From NCBI GenBank assembly GCA_947650285.1, contig CANTFL010000770.1, positions 1-64,000 of the forward strand: a stretch of 64,000 nucleotides of DNA, written 5' to 3'. Position 1 is the stretch's first letter, and each line of letters opens with the position of its first letter. Shown here piece by piece: positions 12,201 through 23,196 of the stretch. The notes below the pieces were generated by a model. The model was not told the origin of the DNA and did no database searches. It saw nothing but the letters and a program-made list of their open reading frames with translations. Made by a program: the position numbers and the translations under genes. The DNA is from Hyaloperonospora brassicae (taxonomy: Eukaryota > Oomycota > Peronosporomycetes > Peronosporales > Peronosporaceae).

Positions 12201-15200
12201 TATGTATTTGGCCCATCGAGGTGTAAATCGTATCGGTTTCACTCAGCTAGGTCCAATTCGTCGAGCTTCAGACTTGTCAAGGTCAAACAAGTATGTGTCT
12301 TACTCGTCGAGGTATGAACCGTTGATGTTGAGACTTGTGCAGGTCGAAATCGTGTAGATTCAACTCGTCAATGTATAACTCATACAGGTTGAACTCGTAT
12401 CGGTCTTCACCGTCGAGGTCTAACCCGTCGAGATCGATATCATATGTATTTGGACCATCGAGGTGTAAATCGTATCGGTTTCACTCAGCTAGGTCCAATT
12501 CGTCGAGCTTCAGACTTGTCAAGGTCAAACAAGTATGTGTCTTACTCGTCGAGGTATGAACCGTTGATGTTGAGACTCGTTCAGGTCGAAATCGTGTAGA
12601 TTCAACTCGTCAATGTTTAACTCATACAGGTTGAACTCGTATCGGTCTTCGCCGTCGAGGTCTAACCCGTCGTGATCGATATCATATGTATTTGGCCCAT
12701 CGAGGTGTAAATCGCATCGGTTTCACTCAGCTAGGTCCAATTCGTCGAGCTTCAGACTTGTCAAGGTCAAACAAGTATGTGTCTTACTCGTCGAGGTATG
12801 AACCGTTGATGATGAGACTCGTGCAGGTCGAAATCGTGTAGATTCAACTCGTCAATGTTTAACTCATACAGGTTGAACTCGTATCGGTCTTCACCGTCGA
12901 GGTCTAACCCGTCGAGATTGAATTCATATGTATTTGGCCCATCGAGGTGTAAATCGTATCGGTTTCACTCAGCTAGGTCCAATTCGTCGAGCTTCAGACT
13001 TGTCAAGGTCAAACAAGTATGTGTCTTACTCGTCGAGGTATGAACCGTTGATGTTGAGACTTGTGCAGGTCGAAATCGTGTAGATTCAACTCGTCAATGT
13101 ATAATTCATACAGGTTGAACTCGTATCGGTCTTCGCCGTCGAGGTCTAACCCGTCGAGATCGATATCATATGTATTTGGCCCATCGAGGTGTAAATCGTA
13201 TCGGTTTCACTCAGCTAGGTCCAATTCGTCGAGCTTCAGACTTGTCAAGGTCAAACAAGTATGTGTCTTACTCGTCGAGGTATGAACCGTTGATGTTGAG
13301 ACTTGTGCAGGTCGAAATCGTGTAGATTCAACTCGTCAATGTATAACTCATACAGGTTGAACTCGTATCGGTCTTCACCGTCGATGTGTAACCGGTCGAG
13401 ATTGAATTCATATGTATTTGGCCCATCGAGGTGTAAATCGTATCGGTTTCACTCAGCTAGGTCCAATTCGTCGAGCTTCAGACTTGTCAAGGTCAAACAA
13501 GTATGTGTCTTACTCGTCGAGGTATGAACCGTTGATGATGAGACTCGTGCAGGTCGAAATCGTGTAGATTCAACTCGTCAATGTTTAACTCATACAGGTT
13601 GAACTCGTATCGGTCTTCACCGTCGAGGTCTAACCCGTCGAGATCGATATCATATGTATTTGGCCCATCGAGGTGTAAATCGTATCGGTTTCACTCAGCT
13701 AGGTCCAATTCGTCGAGCTTCAGACTTGTCAAGGTCAAACAAGTATGTGTCTTACTCGTCGAGGTATGAACCGTTGATGTTGAGACTTGTGCAGGTCGAA
13801 ATCGTGTAGATTCAACTCGTCAATGTATAACTCATACAGGTTGAACTCGTATCGGTCTTCACCGTCGAGGTCTAACCCGTCGAGATTGAATTCATATGTA
13901 TTTGGACCATCGAGGTGTAAATCGTATCGGTTTCACTCAGCTAGGTCCAATTCGTCGAGCTTCAGACTTGTCAAGGTCAAACAAGTATGTGTCTTACTCG
14001 TCGAGGTATGAACCGTTGATGTTGAGACTCGTTCAGGTCGAAATCGTGTAGATTCAACTCGTCAATGTTTAACTCATACAGGTTGAACTCGTATCGGTCT
14101 TCGCCGTCGAGGTCTAACCCGTCGAGATCGATATCATATGTATTTGGCCCATCGAGGTGTAAATCGCATCGGTTTCACTCAGCTAGGTCCAATTCGTCGA
14201 GCTTCAGACTTGTCAAGGTCAAACAAGTATGTGTCTTACTCGTCGAGGTATGAACCGTTGATGATGAGACTCGTGCAGGTCGAAATCGTGTAGATTCAAC
14301 TCGTCAATGTTTAACTCATACAGGTTGAACTCGTATCGGTCTTCACCGTCGAGGTCTAACCCGTCGAGATTGAATTCATATGTATTTGGCCCATCGAGGT
14401 GTAAATCGTATCGGTTTCACTCAGCTAGGTCCAATTCGTCGAGCTTCAGACTTGTCAAGGTCAAACAAGTATGTGTCTTACTCGTCGAGGTATGAACCGT
14501 TGATGTTGAGACTTGTGCAGGTCGAAATCGTGTAGATTCAACTCGTCAATGTTTAACTCATACAGGTTGAACTCGTATCGGTCTTCGCCGTCGAGGTCTA
14601 ACCCGTCGAGATCGATATCATATGTATTTGGCCCATCGAGGTGTAAATCGTATCGGTTTCACTCAGCTAGGTCCAATTCGTCGAGCTTCAGACTTGTCAA
14701 GGTCAAACAAGTATGTGTCTTACTCGTCGAGGTATGAACCGTTGATGTTGAGACTTGTGCAGGTCGAAATCGTGTAGATTCAACTCGTCAATGTATAACT
14801 CATACAGGTTGAACTCGTATCGGTCTTCACCGTCGAGGTCTAACCCGTCGAGATCGATATCATATGTATTTGGCCCATCGAGGTGTAAATCGTATCGGTT
14901 TCACTCAGCTAGGTCCAATTCGTCGAGCTTCAGACTTGTCGAGGTCAAACAAGTATGTGTCTTACTCGTCGAGGTATGAACCGTTGATGATGAGACTCGT
15001 GCAGGTCGAAATCGTGTAGATTCAACTCGTCAATGTATAACTCATACAGGTTGAACTCGTATCGGTCTTCACCGTCGAGGTCTAACCCGTCGAGATCGAT
15101 ATCATATGTATTTGGCCCATCGAGGTGTAAATCGCATCGGTTTCACTCAGCTAGGTCCAATTCGTCGAGCTTCAGACTTGTCAAGGTCAAACAAGTATGT

Positions 15201-15274
15201 GTCTTACTCGTCGAGGTATGAACCGTTGATGATGAGACTCGTGCAGGTCGAAATCGTGTAGATTCAACTCGTCA
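9225..15274 (+). repeat. Array segment B: 25 consecutive S units
   Basis: Phase points fall exactly every 242 bp from 9225 to 15033, with no indel and no L unit. Units differ only by substitutions: gatcgatatc or gattgaattc, atcgtatcgg or atcgcatcgg or atcacatcgg, caccgtcg or cgccgtcg, gttgag or gatgag at the seam. The unit at 12613 carries cgtgatcg instead of cgagatcg, and the units at 12371 and 13823 share the variant tttggaccatcg. This is the only long stretch of the window made purely of short units. Confidence 0.97.
12371..14790 (+). repeat. 1452-bp higher-order duplication among S units
   Basis: The four units at 12371, 12613, 12855 and 13097 correspond to 13823, 14065, 14307 and 14549, six units downstream. 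Linked markers are tttggaccatcg in the first pair, gactcgttcagg leading into the second pair, atcgcatcgg in the second pair, and cgccgtcg with gatcgatatc in the fourth pair. The match fades in the fifth pair (13339/14791). The first pair differs in the gatcgatatc/gattgaattc site, so later exchange has modified it. Confidence 0.8.
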
Positions 15275-18073
15275 ATGTTTAACTCATACAGGTTGAACTC
15301 GTATCGGTCTTCGCCGTCGAGGTCTAACCCGTCGAGATTGAATTCATATGTATTTGGCCCATCGAGGTGTAAATCGTATCGGTTTCACTCAGCTAGGTCC
15401 AATTCGTCGAGCTTCAGACTTGTCGAGGTCAAACTAGTATGTGTCTTACTCGCCGAGGTCACACCCGTCGAGATTCAATTGGTATGGGTTTGGCTCATCG
15501 AGATTCAAATTGTATAGGCTAAGCTCGTATAGATCCAATTCGTCGAGATGTAGACTTGTCGAGGTCACACTTGTACGGGTCTTACTCGTCGAGGTCGGAT
15601 CCGTTGATGATGAGACTCGTGCAGGTCGAAATCGTGTAGATTCAACTCGTCAATGTTTAACTCATACAGGTTGAACTCGTATCGGTCTTCGCCGTCGAGG
15701 TCTAACCCGTCGAGATTGAATTCATATGTATTTGGCCCATCGAGGTGTAAATCGTATCGGTTTCACTCAGCTAGGTCCAATTCGTCGAGCTTCAGACTTG
15801 TCAAGGTCAAACAAGTATGTGTCTTACTCGTCGAGGTATGAACCGTTGATGATGAGACTCGTGCAGGTCGAAATCGTGTAGATTCAACTCGTCAATGTTT
15901 AACTCATACAGGTTGAACTCGTATCGGTCTTCACCGTCGATGTGTAACCCGTCAAGATCGATATCATATGTATTTGGCCCATCGAGGTGTAAATCGTATC
16001 GGTTTCACTCAGCTAGGTCCAATTCGTCGAGCTTCAGACTTGTCAAGGTCAAACAAGTATGTGTCTTACTCGTCGAGGTATGAACCGTTGATGTTGAGAC
16101 TTGTGCAGGTCGAAATCGTGTAGATTCAACTCGTCAATGTTTAACTCATACAGGTTGAACTCGTATTGGTCTTCACCGTCGATGTGTAACCCGTCGAGAT
16201 CGATATCATATGTATTTGGCCCATCGAGGTGTAAATCGTATCGGTTTCACTCAGCTAGGTCCAATTCGTCGAGCTTCAGACTTGTCAAGGTCAAACAAGT
16301 ATGTGTCTTACTCGTCGAGGTATGAACCGTTGATGTTGAGACTTGTGCAGGTCGAAATCGTGTAGATTCAACTCGTCAATGTTTAACTCATACAGGTTGA
16401 ACTCGTATCGGTCTTCGCCGTCGAGGTCTAACCCGTCGAGATTGAATTCATATGTATTTGGCCCATCGAGGTGTAAATCACATCGGTTTCACTCAGCTAG
16501 GTCCAATTCGTCGAGCTTCAGACTTGTCAAGGTCAAACAAGTATGTGTCTTACTCGTCGAGGTATGAACCGTTGATGTTGAGACTTGTGCATGTCGAAAT
16601 CGTGTAGATTCAACTCGTCAATGTTTAACTCATACAGGTTGAACTCGTATCGGTCTTCACCGTCGATGTCTAACCCGTCGAGATCGATATCATATGTATT
16701 TGGCCCATCGAGGTGTAAATCGTATCGGTTTCACTCAGCTAGGTCCAATTCGTCGAGCTTCAGACTTGTCAAGGTCAAACAAGTATGTGTCTTACTCGTC
16801 GAGGTATGAACCGTTGATGTTGAGACTTGTGCAGGTCGAAATCGTGTAGATTCAACTCGTCAATGTATAACTCATACAGGTTGAACTCGTATTGGTCTTC
16901 ACCGTCGATGTGTAACCCGTCGAGATCGATATCATATGTATTTGGCCCATCGAGGTGTAAATCGTATCGGTTTCACTCAGCTAGGTCCAATTCGTCGAGC
17001 TTCAGACTTGTCAAGGTCAAACAAGTATGTGTCTTACTCGTCGAGGTATGAACCGTTGATGATGAGACTCGTGCAGGTCGAAATCGTGTAGATTCAACTC
17101 GTCAATGTTTAACTCATACAGGTTGAACTCGTATCGGTCTTCGCCGTCGAGGTCTAACCCGTCGAGATCGAATATCATATGTATTTGGCCCATCGAGGTG
17201 TAAATCACATCGGTTTCACTCAGCTAGGTCCAATTCGTCGAGCTTCAGACTTGTCAAGGTCAAACAAGTATGTGTCTTACTCGTCGAGGTATGAACCGTT
17301 GATGTTGAGACTTGTGCATGTCGAAATCGTGTAGATTCAACTCGTCAATGTTTAACTCATACAGGTTGAACTCGTATCGGTCTTCACCGTCGAGGTCTAA
17401 CCCGTCGAGATCGATATCATATGTATTTGGCCCATCGAGGTGTAAATCGTATCGGTTTCACTCAGCTAGGTCCAATTCGTCGAGCTTCAGACTTGTCAAG
17501 GTCAAACAAGTATGTGTCTTACTCGTCGAGGTATGAACCGTTGATGTTGAGACTCGTTCAGGTCGAAATCGTGTAGATTCAACTCGTCAATGTATAACTC
17601 ATACAGGTTGAACTCGTATCGGTCTTCACCGTCGAGGTCTAACCCGTCGAGATCGATATCATATGTATTTGGCCCGTCGAGGTGTAAATCGTATCGGTTT
17701 CACTCAGCTAGGTCCAATTCGTCGAGCTTCAGACTTGTCAAGGTCAAACAAGTATGTGTCTTACTCGTCGAGGTCGGATCCGTTGATGATGAGACTTGTG
17801 CAGGTCGAAATCGTGTAGATTCAACTCGTCAATGTTTAACTCATACAGGTTGAACTCGTATCGGTCTTCACCGTCGAGGTCTAACCCGTCGAGATTGAAT
17901 TCATATGTATTTGGCCCATCGAGGTGTAAATCGTATCGGTTTCACTCAGCTAGGTCCAATTCGTCGAGCTTCAGACTTGTCAAGGTCAAACAAGTATGTG
18001 TCTTACTCGTCGAGGTATGAACCGTTGATGTTGAGACTCGTTCAGGTCGAAATCGTGTAGATTCAACTCGTCA
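15275..18073 (+). repeat. Array segment: one L unit followed by ten S units
   Basis: The L unit at 15275 is the first of the gtatgggtttggctc subtype with a gagatgtagac second copy that later dominates the centre. It is followed by S units at 15653, 15895, 16137, 16379, 16621, 16863, 17105 (243 bp, extra base in gaatatcat), 17348, 17590 (L-type tail) and 17832. The extra base at 17105 brings a minus-strand ATG into frame and creates the only minus-strand open frame of more than 60 codons. I do not treat it as a gene. Confidence 0.96.
17590..17831 (+). repeat. S unit with an L-type tail (recombinant)
   Basis: The body is S-type (cttgtcaaggtc, caagtatgtg), but the end reads cgaggtcggatccg with gatgatgag, the tail otherwise found on L units. 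The switch lies within the shared tactcgtcgaggt block. The plus-strand open frame therefore runs on to 87 codons. It is the leftmost such hybrid in the window. Confidence 0.88.
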
Positions 18074-20281
18074 ATGTATAACTCATACAGGTTGAACTCG
18101 TATCGGTCTTCACCGTCGATGTCTAACCCGTCGAGATCGAATTCATATGTATTTGGCCCATCGAGGTGTAAATCGTATCGGTTTCACTCAGCTAGGTCCA
18201 ATTCGTCGAGCTTCAGACTTGTCGAGGTCAAACTAGTATGTGTCTTACTCGCCGAGGTCACACCCGTCGAGATTCAATTGGTACGGGTTTGGCTCATCGA
18301 GATTCGAATTGTATAGGCTAAGCTCGTATGGATTCAATTCGACGAGCTTCAGACTTGTCGAGGTCACACTTGTACGGGTATTACTCGTCGAGGTCGGATC
18401 CGTTGATGATGAGACTCGTGCAGGTCGAAATCGTGTAGATTCAACTCGTCAATGTTTAACTCATACAGGTTGAACTCGTATCGGTCTTCACCGTCGAGGT
18501 CTAACCCGTCGAGATTGAATTCATATGTATTTGGCCCATCGAGGTGTAAATCGCATCGGTTTCACTCAGCTAGGTCCAATTCGTCGAGCTTCAGACTTGT
18601 CAAGGTCAAACAAGTATGTGTCTTACTCGTCGAGGTATGAACCGTTGATGTTGAGACTCGTGCAGGTCGAAATCGTGCAGATTCAACTCGTCAATGTATA
18701 ACTCATACAGGTTGAACTCGTATCGGTCTTCACCGTCGATGTCTAACCCGTCGAGATTGAATTCATATGTATTTGGCCCATCGAGGTGTAAATCGTATCG
18801 GTTTCACTCAGCTAGGTCCAATTCGTCGAGCTTCAGACTTGTCGAGGTCAAACAAGTATGTGTCTTACTCGTCGAGGTATGAACCGTTGATGATGAGACT
18901 CGTGCAGGTCGAAATCGTGTAGATTCAACTCGTCAATGTTTAACTCATACAGGTTGAACTCGTATCGGTCTTCACCGTCGAGGTCTAACCCGTCGAGATT
19001 GATTTCATATGTATTTGGCCCATCGAGGTGTAAATCGCATCGGTTTCACTCAGCTAGGTCCAATTCGTCGAGCTTCAGACTTGTCAAGGTCAAACAAGTA
19101 TGTGTCTTACTCGTCGAGGTATGAACCGTTGATGTTGAGACTCGTGCAGGTCGAAATCGTGTAGATTCAACTCGTCAATGTATAACTCATACAGGTTGAA
19201 CTCGTATCGGTCTTCACCGTCGAGGTCTAACCCGTCGAGATTGAATTCATATGTATTTGGCCCATCGAGGTGTAAATCGTATCGGTTTCACTCAGCTAGG
19301 TCCAATTCGTCGAGCTTCAGACTTGTCGAGGTCAAACTAGTATGTGTCTTACTCGCCGAGGTCACACCCGTCGAGATTCAATTGGTACGGGTTTGGCTCA
19401 TCGAGATTCGAATTGTATAGGCTAAGCTCGTATGGATTCAATTCGACGAGCTTCAGACTTGTAGAGGTCACACTTGTACGGGTATTACTCGTCGAGGTCG
19501 GATCCGTTGATGATGAGACTCGTGCAGGTCGAAATCGTGTAGATTCAACTCGTCAATGTTTAACTCATACAGGTTGAACTCGTATCGGTCTTCACCGTCG
19601 AGGTCTAACCCGTCGAGATTGAATTCATATGTATTTGGCCCATCGAGGTGTAAATCGCATCGGTTTCACTCAGCTAGGTCCAATTCGTCGAGCTTCAGAC
19701 TTGTCAAGGTCAAACAAGTATGTGTCTTACTCGTCGAGGTATGAACCGTTGATGTTGAGACTCGTGCAGGTCGAAATCGTGCAGATTCAACCCGTCAATG
19801 TATAACTCATACAGGTTGAACTCGTATCGGTCTTCACCGTCGATGTGTAACCCGTCGAGATTGAATTCATATGTATTTGGCCCATCGAGGTGTAAATCGT
19901 ATCGGTTTCACTCAGCTAGGTCCAATTCGTCGAGCTTCAGACTTGTCAAGGTCAAACAAGTATGTGTCTTACTCGTCGAGGTATGAACCGTTGATGATGA
20001 GACTTGTGCAGGTCGAAATCGTGTAGATTCAACTCGTCAATGTTTAACTCATACAGGTTGAACTCGTATCGGTCTTCACCGTCGATGTGTAACCCGTCGA
20101 GATTGAATTCATATGTATTTGGCCCATCGAGGTGTAAATCGCATCGGTTTCACTCAGCTAGGTCCAATTCGTCGAGCTTCAGACTTGTCAAGGTCAAACA
20201 AGTATGTGTCTTACTCGTCGAGGTATGAACCGTTGATGATGAGACTCGTGCAGGTCGAAATCGTGTAGATTCAACTCGTCA
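18074..20281 (+). repeat. Two tandem 1104-bp L-S-S-S repeats
   Basis: L18074-S18452-S18694-S18936 is followed by L19178-S19556-S19798-S20040. Both L units carry ggtacgggtttggctc and attcgacgagc. The second S of each carries cgtgcagattc just upstream; the right copy adds cccgtcaatg. The second L also has cttgtagagg. A similar L-S-S-S arrangement, with its own markers, recurs at 23262-25470. Confidence 0.86.
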
Positions 20282-23196
20282 ATGTATAACTCATACAGGT
20301 TGAGCTAGTATCGGTCTTCGCCGTCGATGTGTAACCCGTCGAGATTGAATTCATATGTATTTGGCCCATCGAGGTGTAAATCGTATCGGTTTCACTCAGC
20401 TAGGTCCAATTCGTCGAGCTTCAGACTTGTCAAGGTCAAACAAGTATGTGTCTTACTCGTCGAGGTATGAACCGTTGATGATGAGACTCGTGCAGGTCGA
20501 AATCGTGTAGATTCAACTCGTCAATGTTTAACTCATACAGGTTGAACTCGTATCGGTCTTCACCGTCGAGGTCTAACCCGTCGAGATCGATATCATATGT
20601 ATTTGGCCCATCGAGGTGTAAATCGCATCGGTTTCACTCAGCTAGGTCCAATTCGTCGAGCTTCAGACTTGTCAAGGTCAAACAAGTATGTGTCTTACTC
20701 GCCGAGGTCACACCCGTCGAGATTCAATTGGTCTGGGTTTGGCCCATCGAGATTCGAATTGTATAGGCTAAGCTCGTATGTATTCAATTCGTCGAGACTT
20801 CAGACTTGTCGAGGTCAAACTTGTACGGGTCTCACTCGTCGAGGTCGGATCCGTTGATGATGAGACTCGTGCAGGTCGAAATCGTGTAGATTCAACTCAT
20901 CAATGTTTAACTCATGCAGGTTGAGCTCGTATCGGTCTTCGCCGTCGAGGTCTAACCCGTCGAGATCGAATTCATATGTATTTGGCCCATCGAGGTGTAA
21001 ATCGTATCGGTTTCACTCAGCTAGGTCCAATTCGTCGAGCTTCAGACTTGTCGAGGTCAAACTAGTATGTGTCTTACTCGCCGAGGTCACACCCGTCGAG
21101 ATTCAATTGGTACGGGTTTGGCTCATCGAGATTCGAATTGTATAGGCTAAGCTCGTATGGATTCAATTCGACGAGCTTCAGACTTGTCGAGGTCACACTT
21201 GTACGGGTATTACTCGTCGAGGTCGGATCCGTTGATGATGAGACTCGTGCAGGTCGAAATCGTGTAGATTCAACTCGTCAATGTATAACTCATACAGGTT
21301 GAACTCGTATCGGTCTTCGCCGTCGAGGTCTTCGCCGTCGAGGACTAACCCGTCGAGATCGAATTCATATGTATTTGGCCCATCGAGGTGTAAATCGTAT
21401 CGGTTTCACTCAGCTAGGTCCAATTCGTCGAGCTTCAGACTTGTCAAGGTCAAACAAGTATGTGTCTTACTCGCCGAGGTCACACCCGTCGAGATTCAAT
21501 TGGTCTGGGTTTGGCCCATCGAGATTCGAATTGTATAGGCTAAGCTCGTATGTATTCAATTCGTCGAACTTCAGACTTGTCGAGGTCAAACTTGTACGGG
21601 TCTCACTCGTCGAGGTCGGATCCGTTGATGATGAGACTCGTGCAGGTCGAAATCGTGTAGATTCAACTCATCAATGTTTAACTCATGCAGGTTGAGCTAG
21701 CATCGGTCTTCGCCGTCGAGGTCTAACCCGTCGAGATCGAATTCATATGTATTTGGCCCATCGAGGTGTAAATCGTATCGGTTTCACTCAGCTAGGTCCA
21801 ATTCGTCGAGCTTCAGACTTGTCGAGGTCAAACTAGTATGTGTCTTACTCGCCGAGGTCACACCCGTCGAGATTCAATTGGTACGGGTTTGGCTCATCGA
21901 GATTCGAATTGTATAGGCTAAGCTCGTATGGATTCAATTCGACGAGCTTCAGACTTGTAGAGGTCACACTTGTACGGGTATTACTCGTCGAGGTCGGATC
22001 CGTTGATGATGAGACTCGTGCAGGTCGAAATCGTGTAGATTCAACTCGTCAATGTTTAACTCATACAGGTTGAACTCGTATCGGTCTTCACCATCGAGGT
22101 CTAACCCGTCGAGATTGAATTCATATGTATTTGGCCCATCGAGGTGTAAATCGCATCGGTTTCACTCAGCTAGGTCCAATTCGTCGAGCTTCAGACTTGT
22201 CAAGGTCAAACAAGTATGTGTCTTACTCGTCGAGGTATGAACCGTTGATGTTGAGACTCGTGCAGGTCGAAATCGTGCAGATTCAACCCGTCAATGTATA
22301 ACTCATACAGGTTGAACTCGTATCGGTCTTCACCGTCGATGTGTAACCCGTCGAGATTGAATTCATATGTATTTGGCCCATCGAGGTGTAAATCGTATCG
22401 GTTTCACTCAGCTAGGTCCAATTCGTCGAGCTTCAGACTTGTCAAGGTCAAACAAGTATGTGTCTTACTCGTCGAGGTATGAACCGTTGATGATGAGACT
22501 TGTGCAGGTCGAAATCGTGTAGATTCAACTCGTCAATGTTTAACTCATACAGGTTGAACTCGTATCGGTCTTCACCGTCGATGTGTAACCCGTCGAGATC
22601 GATATCATATGTATTTGGCCCATCGAGGTGTAAATCGCATCGGTTTCACTCAGCTAGGTCCAATTCGTCGAGCTTCAGACTTGTCAAGGTCAAACAAGTA
22701 TGTGTCTTACTCGTCGAGGTATGAACCGTTGATGATGAGACTCGTGCAGGTCGAAATCGTGTAGATTCAACTCGTCAATGTATAACTCATACAGGTTGAG
22801 CTAGTATCGGTCTTCGCCGTCGATGTGTAACCCGTCGAGATTGAATTCATATGTATTTGGCCCATCGAGGTGTAAATCGTATCGGTTTCACTCAGCTAGG
22901 TCCAATTCGTCGAGCTTCAGACTTGTCAAGGTCAAACAAGTATGTGTCTTACTCGTCGAGGTATGAACCGTTGATGATGAGACTCGTGCAGGTCGAAATC
23001 GTGTAGATTCAACTCGTCAATGTTTAACTCATACAGGTTGAACTCGTATCGGTCTTCACCGTCGAGGTCTAACCCGTCGAGATCGATATCATATGTATTT
23101 GGCCCATCGAGGTGTAAATCGCATCGGTTTCACTCAGCTAGGTCCAATTCGTCGAGCTTCAGACTTGTCAAGGTCAAACAAGTATGTGTCTTACTC
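19340..23196 (+). repeat. 2496-bp spaced duplication around the four-L run
   Basis: About 19340-20700 matches about 21836-23196, shifted by 2496 bp. Shared private markers are cttgtagagg (19468/21955), attcaacccgtcaatg (about 19789/22285) and gagctagtatcgg in S20282/S22778. Between the copies lie the four L units, of which 20903 and 21674 are themselves a 771-bp spaced pair. The copies diverge where L20524 aligns with S23020: the left one carries the 136-bp duplication and the right one does not. Confidence 0.84.
21281..21673 (+). repeat. L unit with a 15-bp internal duplication (393 bp)
   Basis: The block ttcgccgtcgaggtc occurs twice in a row near 21314-21343, the second copy followed by gactaaccc. 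The insertion is exactly one 15-bp subrepeat, which shows the ancestral 15-bp register still slips or recombines. Confidence 0.92.

Noticed and set aside
17017..17208. Minus-strand open frame of 63 codons
   Set aside because: It exists only because an extra base in gaatatcat (unit 17105) places an ATG in frame with the usual minus-strand open stretch. Other units have the same stretch without a start.
20524..22051. Inserted mobile element in the four-L run
   Set aside because: All of it aligns with L units. The extra length is one base in 20524 and one 15-bp block in 21281, with no terminal repeats or target duplication.
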